From: Podarcis raffonei
Lineage: Eukaryota > Chordata > Lepidosauria > Squamata > Lacertidae
Direction of reading: 5' to 3'
Length of the DNA: 64,000 bases
NCBI RefSeq assembly: GCF_027172205.1
Contig: NC_070608.1
Coordinates: 44,410,001 to 44,474,000, forward strand
Positions 37,101-45,612 of the stretch are shown here, piece after piece. Positions within the stretch are counted from its first letter, which is position 1. Each line of letters starts with the position of its first letter. Under the pieces are notes generated by a model. That model searched no databases. It was given only the letters and a program-made list of their open reading frames with translations, and was not told the origin of the DNA. Position numbers and translations under genes: made by a program.

Positions 37101-40100
37101 AAGAAAGTTGTCAGACATCACGCTGAGCATCCATTTAGGTGTCTTAAGGTACACCATTGAAGTGATATCCTCTATAAGGCAAATAGGACAAAGTGGGCAA
37201 ATGCTGTCATCTCTGGAAAGCCTTCCCTCTACAGCCCTTGTAGCATTGGCAAGCAGTGTTCAGTAGTGTACTTACATTCATTGTGAGACTTGAATTTTAA
37301 CTTAATTCCTAGCTGCTGGATTCCATCCTAAACAGCATTCTCTTTTAAATAAGCCAATAGTAAAGTAAAGGTACCCCTGCCCGTACGGGCCAGTCGTGTC
37401 CGACTCTGGGGTTGCGCGCCCATCTCGCTTAAGAGGCCGGGGGCCAGCGCTGTCCGAAGACACTTCCGGGTCACGTGGCCAGCGTGACAAGCTGCATCTG
37501 GCGAGCCAGCGCAGCACACGGAAATGCCGTTTACCTTCCCGCTAGTAAGCGGTCCCTATTTATCTACTTGCACCCGGGGGTGCTTTCGAACTGCTAGGTT
37601 GGCAGGTGCTGGGACCTAGCAACGGGAGCGCACCCCGCCATGGGGATTTGAACCGCTGACCTGACGATCGGCAAGTCCTAGGCGCTGAGGTTTTACCCAC
37701 AGTGCCACCCGCGTCCCACGAAACAAGCCAATAACATAGTTTTATTTGAAATGTTAATATTACTGTATTTGAGAGAGACTAGATGAATCAGTGATCTGAC
37801 CCAGTATGGAGGCCAAGTACTGTGGATGTAAACCACACGTTTGCAGCTTTTGTTGAACAGACTTCTTTAAGCAGTATGTATTTTTTTTTCTGGGTAGAGC
37901 AAAGAGGATATTGGAAGGTATCGGTGTCTTTCACCAGTGCAAAATGACAAATGTGTCAGCTTGTAGATACATACTCACTATATGATATGTAACAAATATG
38001 CTTCCTAGTGTTGGATCAAGTTAAGTTAATAACTGCGTAAATGGACTTGGCTATATACTAGAGTTCCCCTACTGATTTTTAGATATTCATAGCTCTTTTA
38101 GTTTAATTGGATCCTGCAGAGTCTTTATAGGAGGCATCAAAGAATTTGGACACTAGATCCCAACAGCTTTGTTCTAATGTTTTTCCCCAATTGTAGAACA
38201 AAGAGATTCCGCCACCAAAAGCTATTGAAAAGGCGGATAGATTGGAAAGTGACAAGTAAAGCTTTGAAAAGAGTTTCTTCACTTGTCTTTGGTGGGCATC
38301 TATCTGCTAGGCTCATACCCACACTCTTACTGCCTGCCAGAAAGCAAAAACAACAGGGTGTATTTATTAAGGGGGGGAAAGGGTTGTATTCTTTGTACTT
38401 TATTCCAGAGTTTAAACAGAGGGACATGGTAATTATAATTTGGCCTTGTTAAGTCACTGCTATGAGCTCAGCTTAACAAAATTGTCATGTTTGTAAAAGA
38501 AGAAAGATAACCATATAAAATGACTTGTATCTTTCAAATCTGGATAGGATAGCAGAAAAAATTCTTGCAAACCTGGAGTTATAATATTATGCAAGGAAGA
38601 GTCACGAACTTTATATGATTCATGAGGAAAGGTTGTATCATTTAGGCCTTCCTTGTTTAGAGAAAAGGTGAATAAGAAGGGACATGATAGAGGTGTAAAA
38701 TTATGTGCGGTGTGGATAAAGTGGATAGAGAAAAGTTTGTCTTCCTTTCACATAATAGTAGAATTCAAGAGTATCCAATGAAGCTGATTGTTGGAAGATT
38801 CAGGACAGACAAAAGTATTTCACATTGTATTTAGTTAAACTACAGAATTATCTCACTTAAAAGGTAGTAATGACCACTAACTTGAATAGCTTGTAAAGAC
38901 GATTATACAAGTTTATGGAGGTCAAGGCTAGCAATGGCTACTAACCACAATGACTGTTTTTTTACCTCCACTGATGGAGGCAGTAGGGCTCTGAATGCCC
39001 ATTTTTGGGAATCCCATGCAGGGAAAGTGCTGTTGCACCCAGTCCTGCCTACTGGTTTCCTCATGGCATCTAGTTGGAAATATGAGAATTGGATGCTGGA
39101 TCAGAGGGCCCTTTGGTGTGATCAACAGCCTGTTCTGACTTTTTGAAAGAAATGGTTTGATGATTTGTTTCTGACTTTGTAGTTTTAATGTTTGAGTTGA
39201 TCCTTGTTTAATTTTGCTCTATAAATTATTTCAGGTCCTTCTCAAAATGCTCCAGGACCTCAGTATTCCGGTTATCCCCAAGGGCAAGGGCAACAGTACG
39301 GAGGATATCGGCCTACGCAGCCTGGGCCCCCACAACCACCACAACAGAGGCCTTATGGATATGACCAGGTGCAGTTTTTGTAATCCCATTTTAATATTTT
39401 AGCTTTCAGTTTGTCATTTCAGGTACAAATTATTACACATTTCAGTTTTCAGTCTTTGCAGGCTTATTGTTTTATCCTCTTTAGCCCTCTTTGAAAGAAC
39501 AAATTGGTTACAGCTAATCTGACAAAACTGATGTGTAGTGAATTTAATGAAAGTCAAATTCTAAAACAAAATTAATTTAGCTACTGGGCTTTGGTGCTGT
39601 TTTTAGATACAGGTTGTATCAAACTTGCATTTTACTCAGTGTATACACATTGAAATTAATCAAGTTAGTCATGTTCATTAATTTCAACTTAAATTACTCA
39701 GAATAAACCCATTGAAATTAATGGACACTAAGTTATGCCCATTAATTTCACTTGGTCTGCTCTGAGTGAAACTTAGTTGAATACATCCCACAGGGTCTAC
39801 TAATAGAAATACTTTATTGTCACTGTACCACTTGTTTACAGTGAGATTAATTATTTATATTTTAATATATTTATATACTGTATTTTTATTTTAATTGTAA
39901 GCCACTGTAGGAACACTGTAGTTTTGAAGGTGCAGGGTTTAAATATGGTGAACAAATTCAATCTGCTGGTTTTGTTGGAATGTCAGAACAATAAGTTAAA
40001 GTCTGAAGGTCTTTATTGCCAGTTCTAGTTTCAAAGAAAATCAATAGTGTCAAGTTTACATTTGAAATGTTGAAACAAATCCCATTTGCCATTACACTGG

Positions 40101-40522
40101 CGAGAGCCAGTGTGGTGTAGTGGTTAAGAGCGGTAGTCACGTAATCTGGGGAACCGGGTTCGCGTCTCCGCTCCTCCACATGCAGCTGCTGGGTGACCTT
40201 GGGCCAGTCACACTTCTTTGAAGTCTCTCAGCCCCATTCACCTCACAGAGTGTTTGTTGTGGGGGAGGAAGGGAAAGGAGATTGTTAGCCGCTTTGAGAC
40301 TCCGGAAGGGGAGTGAAAGGCGGGATATCAAATCCAAACTCCTCTTCTTCTTCTTTAGCTTTATAAGAAGTGAAAGTTCAGGAGTATGTGCAAGTCTTAT
40401 GACTTTGGGACATATTCCAAGTGTGTTGTTTTGTTCTAGGAAAATAAGGAAACCAACAGTATATTTACATTCATTCTCTCCCTCTCTCTTCTTAGGGGCA
40501 GTATGGAAACTACCAACAATGA
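19126..40522 (+). CDS. SS18: SS18 (BAF complex subunit, SYT), complete, 11 coding exons
   Basis: SS18 is a nuclear subunit of BAF (SWI/SNF) chromatin-remodelling complexes that binds the BRG1/BRM ATPase. Joined exons 19126-19194, 21781-21857, 22931-23015, 28316-28469, 29768-29989, 30877-31044, 31869-31973, 34205-34297, 35004-35120, 39235-39368 and 40496-40522 give 1251 bases, 416 residues; human is 418 by memory. All introns are GT-AG and the phases join cleanly. The N-terminal SNH domain (about residues 1-71) begins MSVAFAAPRQRGKGEITPAA and includes the ENNHLIQCIMDYQNKGK helix. A Met/Pro-rich middle contains PPPPPR, and a long C-terminal QPGY-rich disordered region ends GQYGNYQQ. Exon 11 encodes only these last eight residues, the part replaced in human SS18-SSX fusions. 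Exon 2/3 splicing yields His at residue 49, where I recall Gln in human. The start sits in CCAAGATGT within the CpG island. Confidence 0.96.
19520..19680 (-). mobile_element. L2-type LINE 3' end with (AAT)n
   Basis: In SS18 intron 1. A TAATAATAATAAT tract is followed by TCTGGCTGGGCTTCCCCAGC and GCTGCCTTCAGATGTCTTCT, the reverse complement of the squamate L2 3' UTR. The same text recurs at 60826. Confidence 0.75.
19695..19960 (+). mobile_element. MIR/CORE-SINE-like element
   Basis: GGGAGACCAGGGTTCAAATG (tRNA B-box-like), then GGCCTTGGGCCAGTCACTGC and a GGGATAGAAATGAAATAAAT end follow the MIR/CORE-SINE plan. It is old and diverged. Confidence 0.6.
21781..21857 (+). CDS. SS18: SS18 coding exon 2
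   Basis: The acceptor is TTATTACAG. It encodes LLDENNHLIQCIMDYQ, then NKGKTSECS, and ends in phase 2 (CA) at a GTAAGT donor. Confidence 0.95.
22081..22510. mobile_element. hAT non-autonomous element with 8 bp duplication
   Basis: In SS18 intron 2. Terminal inverted repeats are CAGACATATCCAACT at the left and, read inward from the right, CAGGCACATCCAACT (13 of 15). The perfect duplication GTATATCT lies at 22073-22080 and 22511-22518. The 430 bp interior is GC-rich, with no transposase frame. The 8 bp duplication and CAG start are hAT hallmarks. Confidence 0.88.
22931..23015 (+). CDS. SS18: SS18 coding exon 3
   Basis: The acceptor is TTCTTATAG. It encodes YQQLLHTNLVYLATIADS, then NQNMQSILPP, after a split first codon. 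The donor is GTAAGT. The split codon reads CAT (His49). Confidence 0.95.
23265..23705 (+). mobile_element. L2-type LINE C-terminal ORF2 and 3' end
   Basis: It encodes VLTYKVLNGSGPQYLKDRLS, typical of the end of L2 ORF2. A 3' end follows with CTGCCCTGAGATCTTATGA and TATAAATCTAATAAATAAA. It lies in SS18 intron 3, sense to the gene. Confidence 0.8.
23820..24145 (-). mobile_element. CR1/L3-like LINE 3' fragment
   Basis: AAGAGTCTGCTGGATCAGGC, TTTGGTGGCCATCACTGACT and TTTTCTCTATCCACTTTCTC are shared with the copies at 29160 and 38580. The orientation is inferred from those copies. Confidence 0.6.
24160..25084. other. SS18 intron 3 segment, unclassified repeat-like sequence
   Basis: No exon is seen. 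The interval 24160-24440 looks like an unclassified interspersed repeat (GTAAGAGGTTGCATAACTAC). A 135-codon open frame at 24536-24943 has no recognisable homology. Confidence 0.3.
25085..25245. repeat. Fold-back hAT-like MITE (decayed)
   Basis: GGTGCCCTCTAGATGCTGTT, the GGGAATTGTAGCCC core, and ACCAGGTTGGCTAC at the right match the arms of the family at 9208. Confidence 0.5.
25246..26581. other. SS18 intron 3 segment, nothing recognised
   Basis: AT-rich sequence. No exon or clear repeat is seen. Confidence 0.4.
26582..26715 (-). mobile_element. tRNA-derived SINE fragment
   Basis: TAGGAACATAGGAATCTGCC, then ACTGAGTCAGAGCATTGATC, is the reverse complement of the 3' part of the SINE seen in sense at 49645. 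The tRNA-like head is not retained clearly. Confidence 0.65.
26716..27758. other. SS18 intron 3 segment, possible unclassified repeat
   Basis: It contains an unexplained 203-codon open frame (27063-27674, plus strand) with no recognised domain. Part of the sequence near 27590-27700 resembles an interspersed repeat by recollection. Confidence 0.3.
27759..28050 (-). mobile_element. CR1 LINE 3' end
   Basis: TCATAGAATCATAGAATTGT, AGTTGGAAGGGATG and CCAACCCCCTGCAGTGCAGG are the reverse complement of the CR1 3' UTR. A 20 bp unit (27988-28007) is tandemly duplicated at 28008-28027, with one difference. Confidence 0.85.
28316..28469 (+). CDS. SS18: SS18 coding exon 4
   Basis: The acceptor is TTGTCTTTCAG. 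It encodes PPTQNMPMGPGGMSQSG, then PPPPPRSHNMGSDGM and GGGPPAPHMQNQMNGQMP. It ends in phase 1 at a GTAAGT donor. The Pro run is a candidate SH3/WW ligand. Confidence 0.96.
28470..29159. other. SS18 intron 4 segment, nothing recognised
   Basis: No exon or clear repeat is visible. Confidence 0.4.
29160..29465 (-). mobile_element. CR1/L3-like LINE 3' fragment
   Basis: GCCATGCTGGATCAGACCAA, AGTGGCCAACCAGATTACTG and GCCATCCAAGTTGGTGGCTA are shared with the copies at 50985 and 23820. It sits in SS18 intron 4. Confidence 0.65.
29768..29989 (+). CDS. SS18: SS18 coding exon 5
   Basis: The acceptor is TTCTTCAAAG. It encodes PNHMPMQGPGPNQLNMTNSS through NYGPRPNITMQPNQ. It is Met, Gln and Pro rich with no acidic residues. 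It ends in phase 1 at GTAAAA. Confidence 0.96.
30015..30115 (-). mobile_element. LINE 3' end fragment (L2-like)
   Basis: A TTATTATT tract precedes TTTGTATACCACCCTTCATC and ATCTCAGGGTGGTTCACAGC, a reverse-complement LINE 3' end also seen at 36705. Confidence 0.5.
30877..31044 (+). CDS. SS18: SS18 coding exon 6
   Basis: The acceptor is CTCACTGTAG. It encodes PMMHQQPPSQQYNMPQGGGQ through IPPYRPPQQ. It is 168 bases, a multiple of three, and ends in phase 1 at GTAAGA. Confidence 0.96.
31869..31973 (+). CDS. SS18: SS18 coding exon 7
   Basis: The acceptor is GGTTTTTCAG. It encodes PPQQYSGQEDYYGDQYSHGG through NQQYYPD. It is 105 bases and in phase with its neighbours. The donor is GTAATC. Confidence 0.96.
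31974..34204. other. SS18 intron 7, mostly unique sequence
   Basis: It is AT-rich. The only repeat trace I see is a LINE/SINE 3' end-like stretch at about 33060-33140 (TGTAAGCCGCCAAGAG, then GGCTTATAAATGG). Confidence 0.45.
34205..34297 (+). CDS. SS18: SS18 coding exon 8 (in-frame cassette)
   Basis: The acceptor is GAATTGATGTAG and the donor GTATCT. It encodes 31 residues, HSDYGYQQPSYPEQGYDR then PYEDSSQHYYEGG. Its length is divisible by three. In mammals this exon is alternatively skipped, giving a shorter isoform, and the phase here allows the same. The polypyrimidine tract is modest and the donor lacks +5G, consistent with a weak exon. Confidence 0.95.
35004..35120 (+). CDS. SS18: SS18 coding exon 9
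   Basis: The acceptor is CATGTTTCAG and the donor GTGAGT. It encodes NAQYAQQQEAYQAPPQQQGY, then QQQQYPGQQGYPGQQQGY, the core of the QPGY-rich low-complexity domain. Confidence 0.96.
35138..35271. repeat. Fold-back hAT-like MITE just inside SS18 intron 9
   Basis: CAGGGGTATACAACCTGTGG and the right end GGTTTCCCCATTACTG are inverted relatives, with a CTTCAACTCCCATGAGCCTT core. It starts only 17 bases after the exon 9 donor. Confidence 0.6.
35272..36704. other. SS18 intron 9 segment, nothing recognised
   Basis: No exon or clear repeat, apart from a possible trace (GGGTTGTATCCAATGC) near 36118. Confidence 0.4.
36705..36850. repeat. Composite of a LINE 3' end and a half fold-back MITE
   Basis: TTTTTATACCACCCTACATC and TCACAGGGTGGTTTACAG match the 30015 LINE end. 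GGATGATGGGAGTTGTAGTC and ACATCTGGAAAAACAG match the MITE core. Confidence 0.5.
37361..37720 (-). mobile_element. Sauria-type SINE
   Basis: Reverse-complement copy. The tail TAAAGTAAAGGTACCCC is at the left and the tRNA-like head ends CAGTGCCACCCGCGTCCC at the right. Duplications AAATAAGCCAATA (37347-37359) and AAACAAGCCAATA (37721-37733) differ once. It lies antisense in SS18 intron 9 and is the subtype of the 5564 copy. Confidence 0.92.
38580..39140 (+). mobile_element. CR1/L3-like LINE 3' end
   Basis: ATGATAGAGGTGTAAAATTA, AGTGGATAGAGAAAAGTTTG and TGGATGCTGGATCAGAGGGC are the sense versions of the motifs seen reversed at 23820 and 29160. It ends shortly before SS18 exon 10. Confidence 0.65.
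39235..39368 (+). CDS. SS18: SS18 coding exon 10
   Basis: The acceptor is AAATTATTTCAG. It encodes PSQNAPGPQYSGYPQGQGQQ through PQQRPYGYDQ and ends in phase 0 at a GTGCAG donor. The exon 10/11 boundary corresponds to the usual human SS18-SSX breakpoint. Confidence 0.96.
39608..39795. repeat. Fold-back repeat with CCCATTGAAATTAATGG core
   Basis: Left GGTTGTATCAAACTTG and right AGTTGAATACATCCC are inverted relatives. The interior repeats CCCATTGAAATTAATGG and its complement. This is a non-autonomous DNA-element-like squamate family in SS18 intron 10. Confidence 0.6.
39840..39960 (+). mobile_element. LINE/SINE 3' end fragment (L2-like)
   Basis: TTTATTTTAATTGTAAGCCA, followed by a decayed GGTTTAAATATGG, resembles the L2 3' end (TTGTAAGCCGC, then GGGTATAAAT). 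Confidence 0.4.
40104..40356 (+). mobile_element. tRNA-derived SINE with (CTT)n tail
   Basis: Close relative of the 16598 copy: GAGCCAGTGTGGTGTAGTGG head, TTAGCCGCTTTGAGACTCC and a CTTCTTCTTCTT tail. It is inserted in SS18 intron 10, about 140 bases before exon 11. Confidence 0.88.
40496..40522 (+). CDS. SS18: SS18 coding exon 11 (last eight residues and stop)
   Basis: The acceptor is CTCTCTTCTTAG. It encodes GQYGNYQQ and TGA, identical to the conserved SS18 C-terminus as I recall it. Confidence 0.96.
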   Translation, partial: GQYGNYQQ

Positions 40523-42130
40523 AAGAAAAACAAAAATCAGGAAATAACCAGTAAATTTTAGCAGCTGTATTGCCTCTTCAGTATTGTGGACATCTCCTTT
40601 TGAAGAGAATATTCTAGTCTATCTAGTTTGGGAAACAAGAGAAACAGAAGAAAAAACAACCCTGCATTGTTGATAAATGGCTGCTTTTCAGTATATTGTC
40701 TGTCTGGACTAGTTTATAAACAAAAGTGATAGTCTTTCTAAAATAATTTTGCATCTGTACTCTAGATGGCAATATTGGACAGAGAATACTCAATTTTGCA
40801 AGGAGCTTAGAACTGTACATCAAACAAACTGTTACAAGCTGAAATGTGTGAACAGCATTGTATGTTTATGAAGGTTAAGGGAATTTGATATTTTTCCACA
40901 GATTCTTTTGTAAGGGGAAGGGGAAAATTTTTACAGCAGCAATATTTTATATATTATGTTTTTCATATGGAATATGCAAGGCAGTACACTACGCACTGGG
41001 CAAGGTCAGAAACCCATATAGATTGGCAAATGATGCATTCTTTATTGTGTTAGTCTCATTGTTGTATGAGAGAGAGATGCTCAACATACATTCTTGACAG
41101 ACTGGTATGCAGAATTAATACCCCATCTATTTAATGACAGGATGATCATGGACAATAACACAGTCTAGTATAAAGAATTAATTTTTAAATATTTTGTGCA
41201 AAGCTCTTTTGTAAAAATGGTTTCTAGCAGTGGCAATTTTCTGTAATATTATTATTTTGGTAACAGGAAAATGTTCAGATTGGATTTGTAAGTGTCTTGT
41301 AATGGTTTCACATAAATCAAGCTGTGATCTTTTTCTGATTGCAGTAACAAGGAATTTTAAAAAGTGTTCATTTAACCTGGCTTGAATATACAAAGTATTT
41401 AAAAACAAATTATAGATAGGTCGACATGTATTTTATTTCATAAGTGTATTTAACTTTTAGTTGGATCATTTCTATGTAACAAAAATAGTATAGGCGCTTT
41501 TGTAAAACTCTTGTCTAAACTTTATCATATGAGAGTTAAGAAAGAAGGCATTTGTTGTTTTATGTCCATTTTCGTACTGGTTAATATGAGACCAAGACCA
41601 AGTTCTAGTGAGGTTTTTTAAAATGCCAAACTCCATTGTGAACTGCATTAATTTTTAGTGTTGCGTGTGAGTTAGCCATCACTTGGATTAACAGCAGAGC
41701 CATAGAGAACACAAAACTGTTTGAGATCAACCTGCAATTGTTTTCTCAGGTGCATCATCATAGAATATGTTGCACAGAAATACATGCATTTAGGCTGTCT
41801 TGGTAAATATTTTTAAAAATATAACTAAAATTGGCCCAGGAGTTAGATATGTTTATTATGTGTTGCTATATTTTTACATGATAAGCTGTACCTGAATGCA
41901 TAAGACATAAAAAGATGCATTCCTCCATAATTTTAAATTCAGAACAAATTTCTTTTTTATATTGGTTGCAAATTTAAATCAAGTTTTGAACTGAAAATGT
42001 GAGGAACATAGGTATGAACTAAATGCTTCTAGGTTCTGTGCCAATTTCCCACCACTGTGTACTTCATTGCTATTTAAAACTCTCCTCCATCAACTCTTAA
42101 CAGAAGAATAAATTATTTGTGATTTTAATT
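40523..42130 (+). other. SS18: SS18 3' UTR
   Basis: AT-rich and largely free of interspersed repeats, unlike the flanking intron and intergenic DNA, which suggests constraint. The length of about 1.6 kb is in the range expected for SS18. The end is inferred from the polyadenylation signal. Confidence 0.7.
42107..42112 (+). terminator. SS18: Candidate SS18 polyadenylation signal AATAAA
   Basis: AATAAA is followed within 30 bases by a TTTGTGATTTTAATTTTTTC T/GT-rich tract. Confidence 0.65.
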
Positions 42131-43004
42131 TTTTCATTTGCTCCTTTAAATTAGATCTGTTTCACTCTGATATTTCATTTGCAAGCATTGCTGCAGTTTT
42201 TTATTTTGTAGTTGTTGGTGCAGGATAACCAAATAGTATTTGTATTCTAGAACTTTATCAAAATTCTCTTCCCATAGCCAAGTTAATTAGAATTAACTGT
42301 TCAGTAATCAGTATGTTGTTGTGCGTAGGCTGTTTGTTACAAAATTCTCTCTGAAAATGATGGTCCATGAGACTATAATCAAGATGACTGAATTAGATAA
42401 ATGAGTTGAGACAAAAAAACATGCTGAACCCAACCTGCTATAGATATGTTATCTCATTTAAAATAAGCTCAACTGACATTAAGAAATAATTTGTCTTTCC
42501 AGCCGATCTTCTGTTGTCTTACTCTCATTTTTAATGGAAACTAAAATTGCAGTTTTAATAAGCAGAATTTCCTCTAGGGTTTCTCTCCAAGGGAATAATG
42601 CATTTTCAAGGTTTAATTGTTTTATAACGGTCCTATTTTGTAAAAGTTTTTAATTGGTGGTGACAAACATTACCTTATTCCTATGATATTGTGTTAAAAC
42701 AACAACTTAGGAGATGGCTTCCCTTTGATTATTGGCATTTTGTTTAATGTATTTTGAAATCTAAACGAAGTAAAATACCAAGAGAGAAGAATACCGCAAA
42801 ATGACAAGTGTGATAAACGGTTGATGCAAGTGGCTATTATTTAGCAAATGAAAATCCAACCCAAAATTTGCTGCCAGGATTGGCAGAAAAATATAAATTA
42901 CATAATTATGGGCAGAGGAAATCAATAGTGGTATATAATTTGGGGGGGGGGTTCAACAGAAGTATATTATTTACACCTGAATTTTTAGGGATATGTATTA
43001 TATA
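42131..43004. other. Intergenic, nothing recognised
   Basis: AT-rich 3' flank of SS18. It could include an alternative longer 3' UTR. Confidence 0.4.
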
Positions 43005-43075
43005 TACACAGCAACTAGGACTGATGCAACTTGGGAGTCCAAGAATATCTGGAGGGCACCAGGTTGACTACCTTA
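43005..43075. repeat. Half copy of fold-back hAT-like MITE
   Basis: ATCTGGAGGGCACCAGGTTG is the right arm of the family; the left arm is lost. Confidence 0.5.
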
Positions 43076-43204
43076 GTTTTATACAATCATGTATACACAC
43101 ATGCACACACAGAATGAAGTTGATGTAACATGATATCCTATGTTAAGAGTAGGATTTCACCATTCTGTTGTAGTGAAGTGAATTCTAGTGTGCTATACTG
43201 GTGA

Positions 43205-43275
43205 TTTTTATATTTATCAATATAGATTGTCAAAAGGCCTTTGACAAAGTCCCTTGCCAAAATAAATATAAAATT
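43205..43275 (+). mobile_element. CR1-type LINE reverse transcriptase scrap
   Basis: It encodes NIDCQKAFDKVPCQ, resembling the DFQKAFDKVPH motif of CR1-type reverse transcriptases. It is very short and old. Confidence 0.4.
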
Positions 43276-43949
43276 GGAATAAAAGCAATGAAGGAAGATT
43301 AGGATTTTACATAAAACAGAGGAGTTAAAGGGGGAAAAGATAATTGAAATGTACTACTAGTCTATACTAGTCTATATAATTACTGGTTTCTAGTGTCATT
43401 TGTTGAAATTTTATCCACAGCTTGGGTTGTAGGTCTATAGTAAGTTATTTCCAGCCTTCCCTGTTGGAACATTCTTTTCCCTGGAAAAAGATAGCCATGT
43501 TGTCACCAAACCTTTGGTGATTTCCTGAACACATAAACTTAACAGTGCTCACAGTGGAGCAAGGATAGGGAAGAAAACTTCACTGAAACAGTTGTAATTA
43601 AGTAACGGGATGCAAAGATAATTAGGAACTTGATACAGGTAAAATCATAAGAGGGACTGGATACAGTAATCATATCTGACCTGATTGGTGGCTTTCATCA
43701 CTGGGAAGCGATGCTAGAAGATTGTGCTGGTTATGAATGCTTGGCTGTGATCTACAGTATAGCCAACAGGGCTAATAGTGTCCGCTTCTGATCATGAAGC
43801 CATATTGGTTTCCTAGATTCTCTAGGAACTTAAAAAAAGAAACTTGCCCCAAAGGCTCCAAATGCCCTTCTTGCACCTCCTTTTTTTCTGTAGTCAAGGT
43901 GCCTGTTCACTAGCAAGTGCTACAAAAGCCAATATACTCATTGGTCTAG
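43276..43949. other. Intergenic, nothing recognised
   Basis: No gene or repeat is identified. Confidence 0.4.
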
Positions 43950-44080
43950 CTCAGAATTGGGGAACTTGTAGCCCTGCAGTTGTTGCAGCTCCCATCAGCC
44001 CTTGCTGAAATAGCCTGTAACTTCCATCACCTCTGACCATTGGCTAGCAACATCTAGAGGGCAACAAGTTCCCCCTCCTG
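43950..44080. repeat. Fold-back hAT-like MITE
   Basis: CAGAATTGGGGAACTTGTAG and AGAGGGCAACAAGTTCCCCC are the inverted arms, with a CAGCTCCCATCAGCCCTTGC core. Confidence 0.65.
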
Positions 44081-45489
44081 CTGCATCTCGTCGTCCTTAA
44101 GTCCAGCAGCTGTGCATGATTGTCTTTGAAGGGGCATGACTCCTTGTTTGAGCACTTTGTGTGTCTGTAATCGTCCTGTAGAGGTATCCCACTACAGGAT
44201 ACCTTTTGTACAGCTAACTTTTCTATCAATTTTTGTGCTAGCCACTCTGCTTTGGGGTGCTCAGGTACTTAGGTCCAGAGCATTAGTATGAATTCTTTGC
44301 ATGGTGTCTTGCACTTGTTCTCAGACCTGGCAGGCACAGTTGATGCACTTCTCCCTTTTCGCTGCATGACAACGGGTAGTTTCAGTGCCAGTGCTGTTCA
44401 TAGCTAAAATCTGCCCCATTGCACCGCACTTTTTGGGGTGCCCATATTGTCCTAAGGCTCTCGCCTAGGTGCCTCCTTCCATGCAAGATATTCTACAAAT
44501 CCAAATGAAAGATTCCTTTTGCACAAGTACTAAGGCAAACGAGTGCTTCCTACCTACCTTTTCCTTGGTACTCTTGCTTCATAGTACGTTTGGATAATGG
44601 GCTTCCACTTTCAGGTTCAGGTCTCCCACTGCTATTGAGCAGCCAGACTCATTCCACTTGGAACTCGTAAGGAGTTCATCTCTCCAGGGCCCTTGAAAGT
44701 TCTGCCAGAAACAAAACCCTACAGGAAATAGGCACATTAAAAAGGTCTTCTGGAGATAAGTGGTAATAATGAGGTCAGCCTGAGACTGATCATGAGATAC
44801 TGCATACTTTTGCCAAAAAAGGACCTACCATGGTTTGGGCAGGAGAGCAGTCTTTCCTGTTCAAAGCAACATGGGTAAACATGCTTTGGAATTGTGTTGC
44901 TAGTAACCTCCACAAATAATGTACATGGAGGGGTGGTGTTTTTTATATATATCTCTGTTCCCCCAGCATCTGCAACAGCTGCTGTCTCTGAGAGTTCCAA
45001 GAGCTAGGAGCTGTTGCTACCATCTGCCCAGTGAAGCCTACAAGACGCAAGGAACATCCTATTCCATAAAGAGGACAGAAGAGAAACTCTACCAAAACAG
45101 AGTAAAATTATTTCCCAGTTTTACTCTGCAAACCTTTGAAAACTGTTCCAAATAAATAAAATGGTCAGGCAGGTAGAGTGCTCTCTCAATGTTAAACAAA
45201 ACAAATTTCATATGCTATATAAATTGTGGAAGTCATTTCCCCTCCCCCTTTCACCAGTAGATTTCCAAATGGACCTTATTAAGTCATTGAATGGGAGTAA
45301 GAACCACCGTGTGATCAAAGTGTCTATCACTACAAACCTGTGGTTTTGGAGCTATTCGTGATAGACTTTTCACATACGCTGTCTTCTAGTTTAGTGATAT
45401 GATGATGGTGATGATAATAGGATTACAGCTCTGCAGATCAAAATCACTGAGATGACTTCGAAATAGATGCTTCCCATTGTAACGGTTTC
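44081..45489. other. Intergenic, nothing recognised
   Basis: Only short chance frames are present. No family is recognised. Confidence 0.4.
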
Positions 45490-45612
45490 CAGTGCTGGTC
45501 TGCCTCAGCAAAAGCAGCAGATGTGTGGTACCTTTAAAGGCCAACAAAATTATTATGGCATGACCTTTCATGGAGTACAATCTAGTTCATCAGATACATG
45601 AAGTCTTAGCTT
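45490..45612 (-). mobile_element. Retroelement fragment with hammerhead-ribozyme-like core (Penelope-like?)
   Basis: On the minus strand CTGATGA (45593-45587) and GAAA (45569-45566) bracket a decayed stem. A short possible stem III GG-loop-CC follows, then AATTTTGTTGGCCTTTAAAG and GGTACCACACATCTGCTG. This matches the amniote repeat whose consensus, as I recall, has CTGATGA, a GTGG/CCAC stem and GAAAGC. That order equals the hammerhead catalytic core, which Penelope-like elements are known to carry. The family assignment is inference, and the copy is decayed. Confidence 0.5.
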
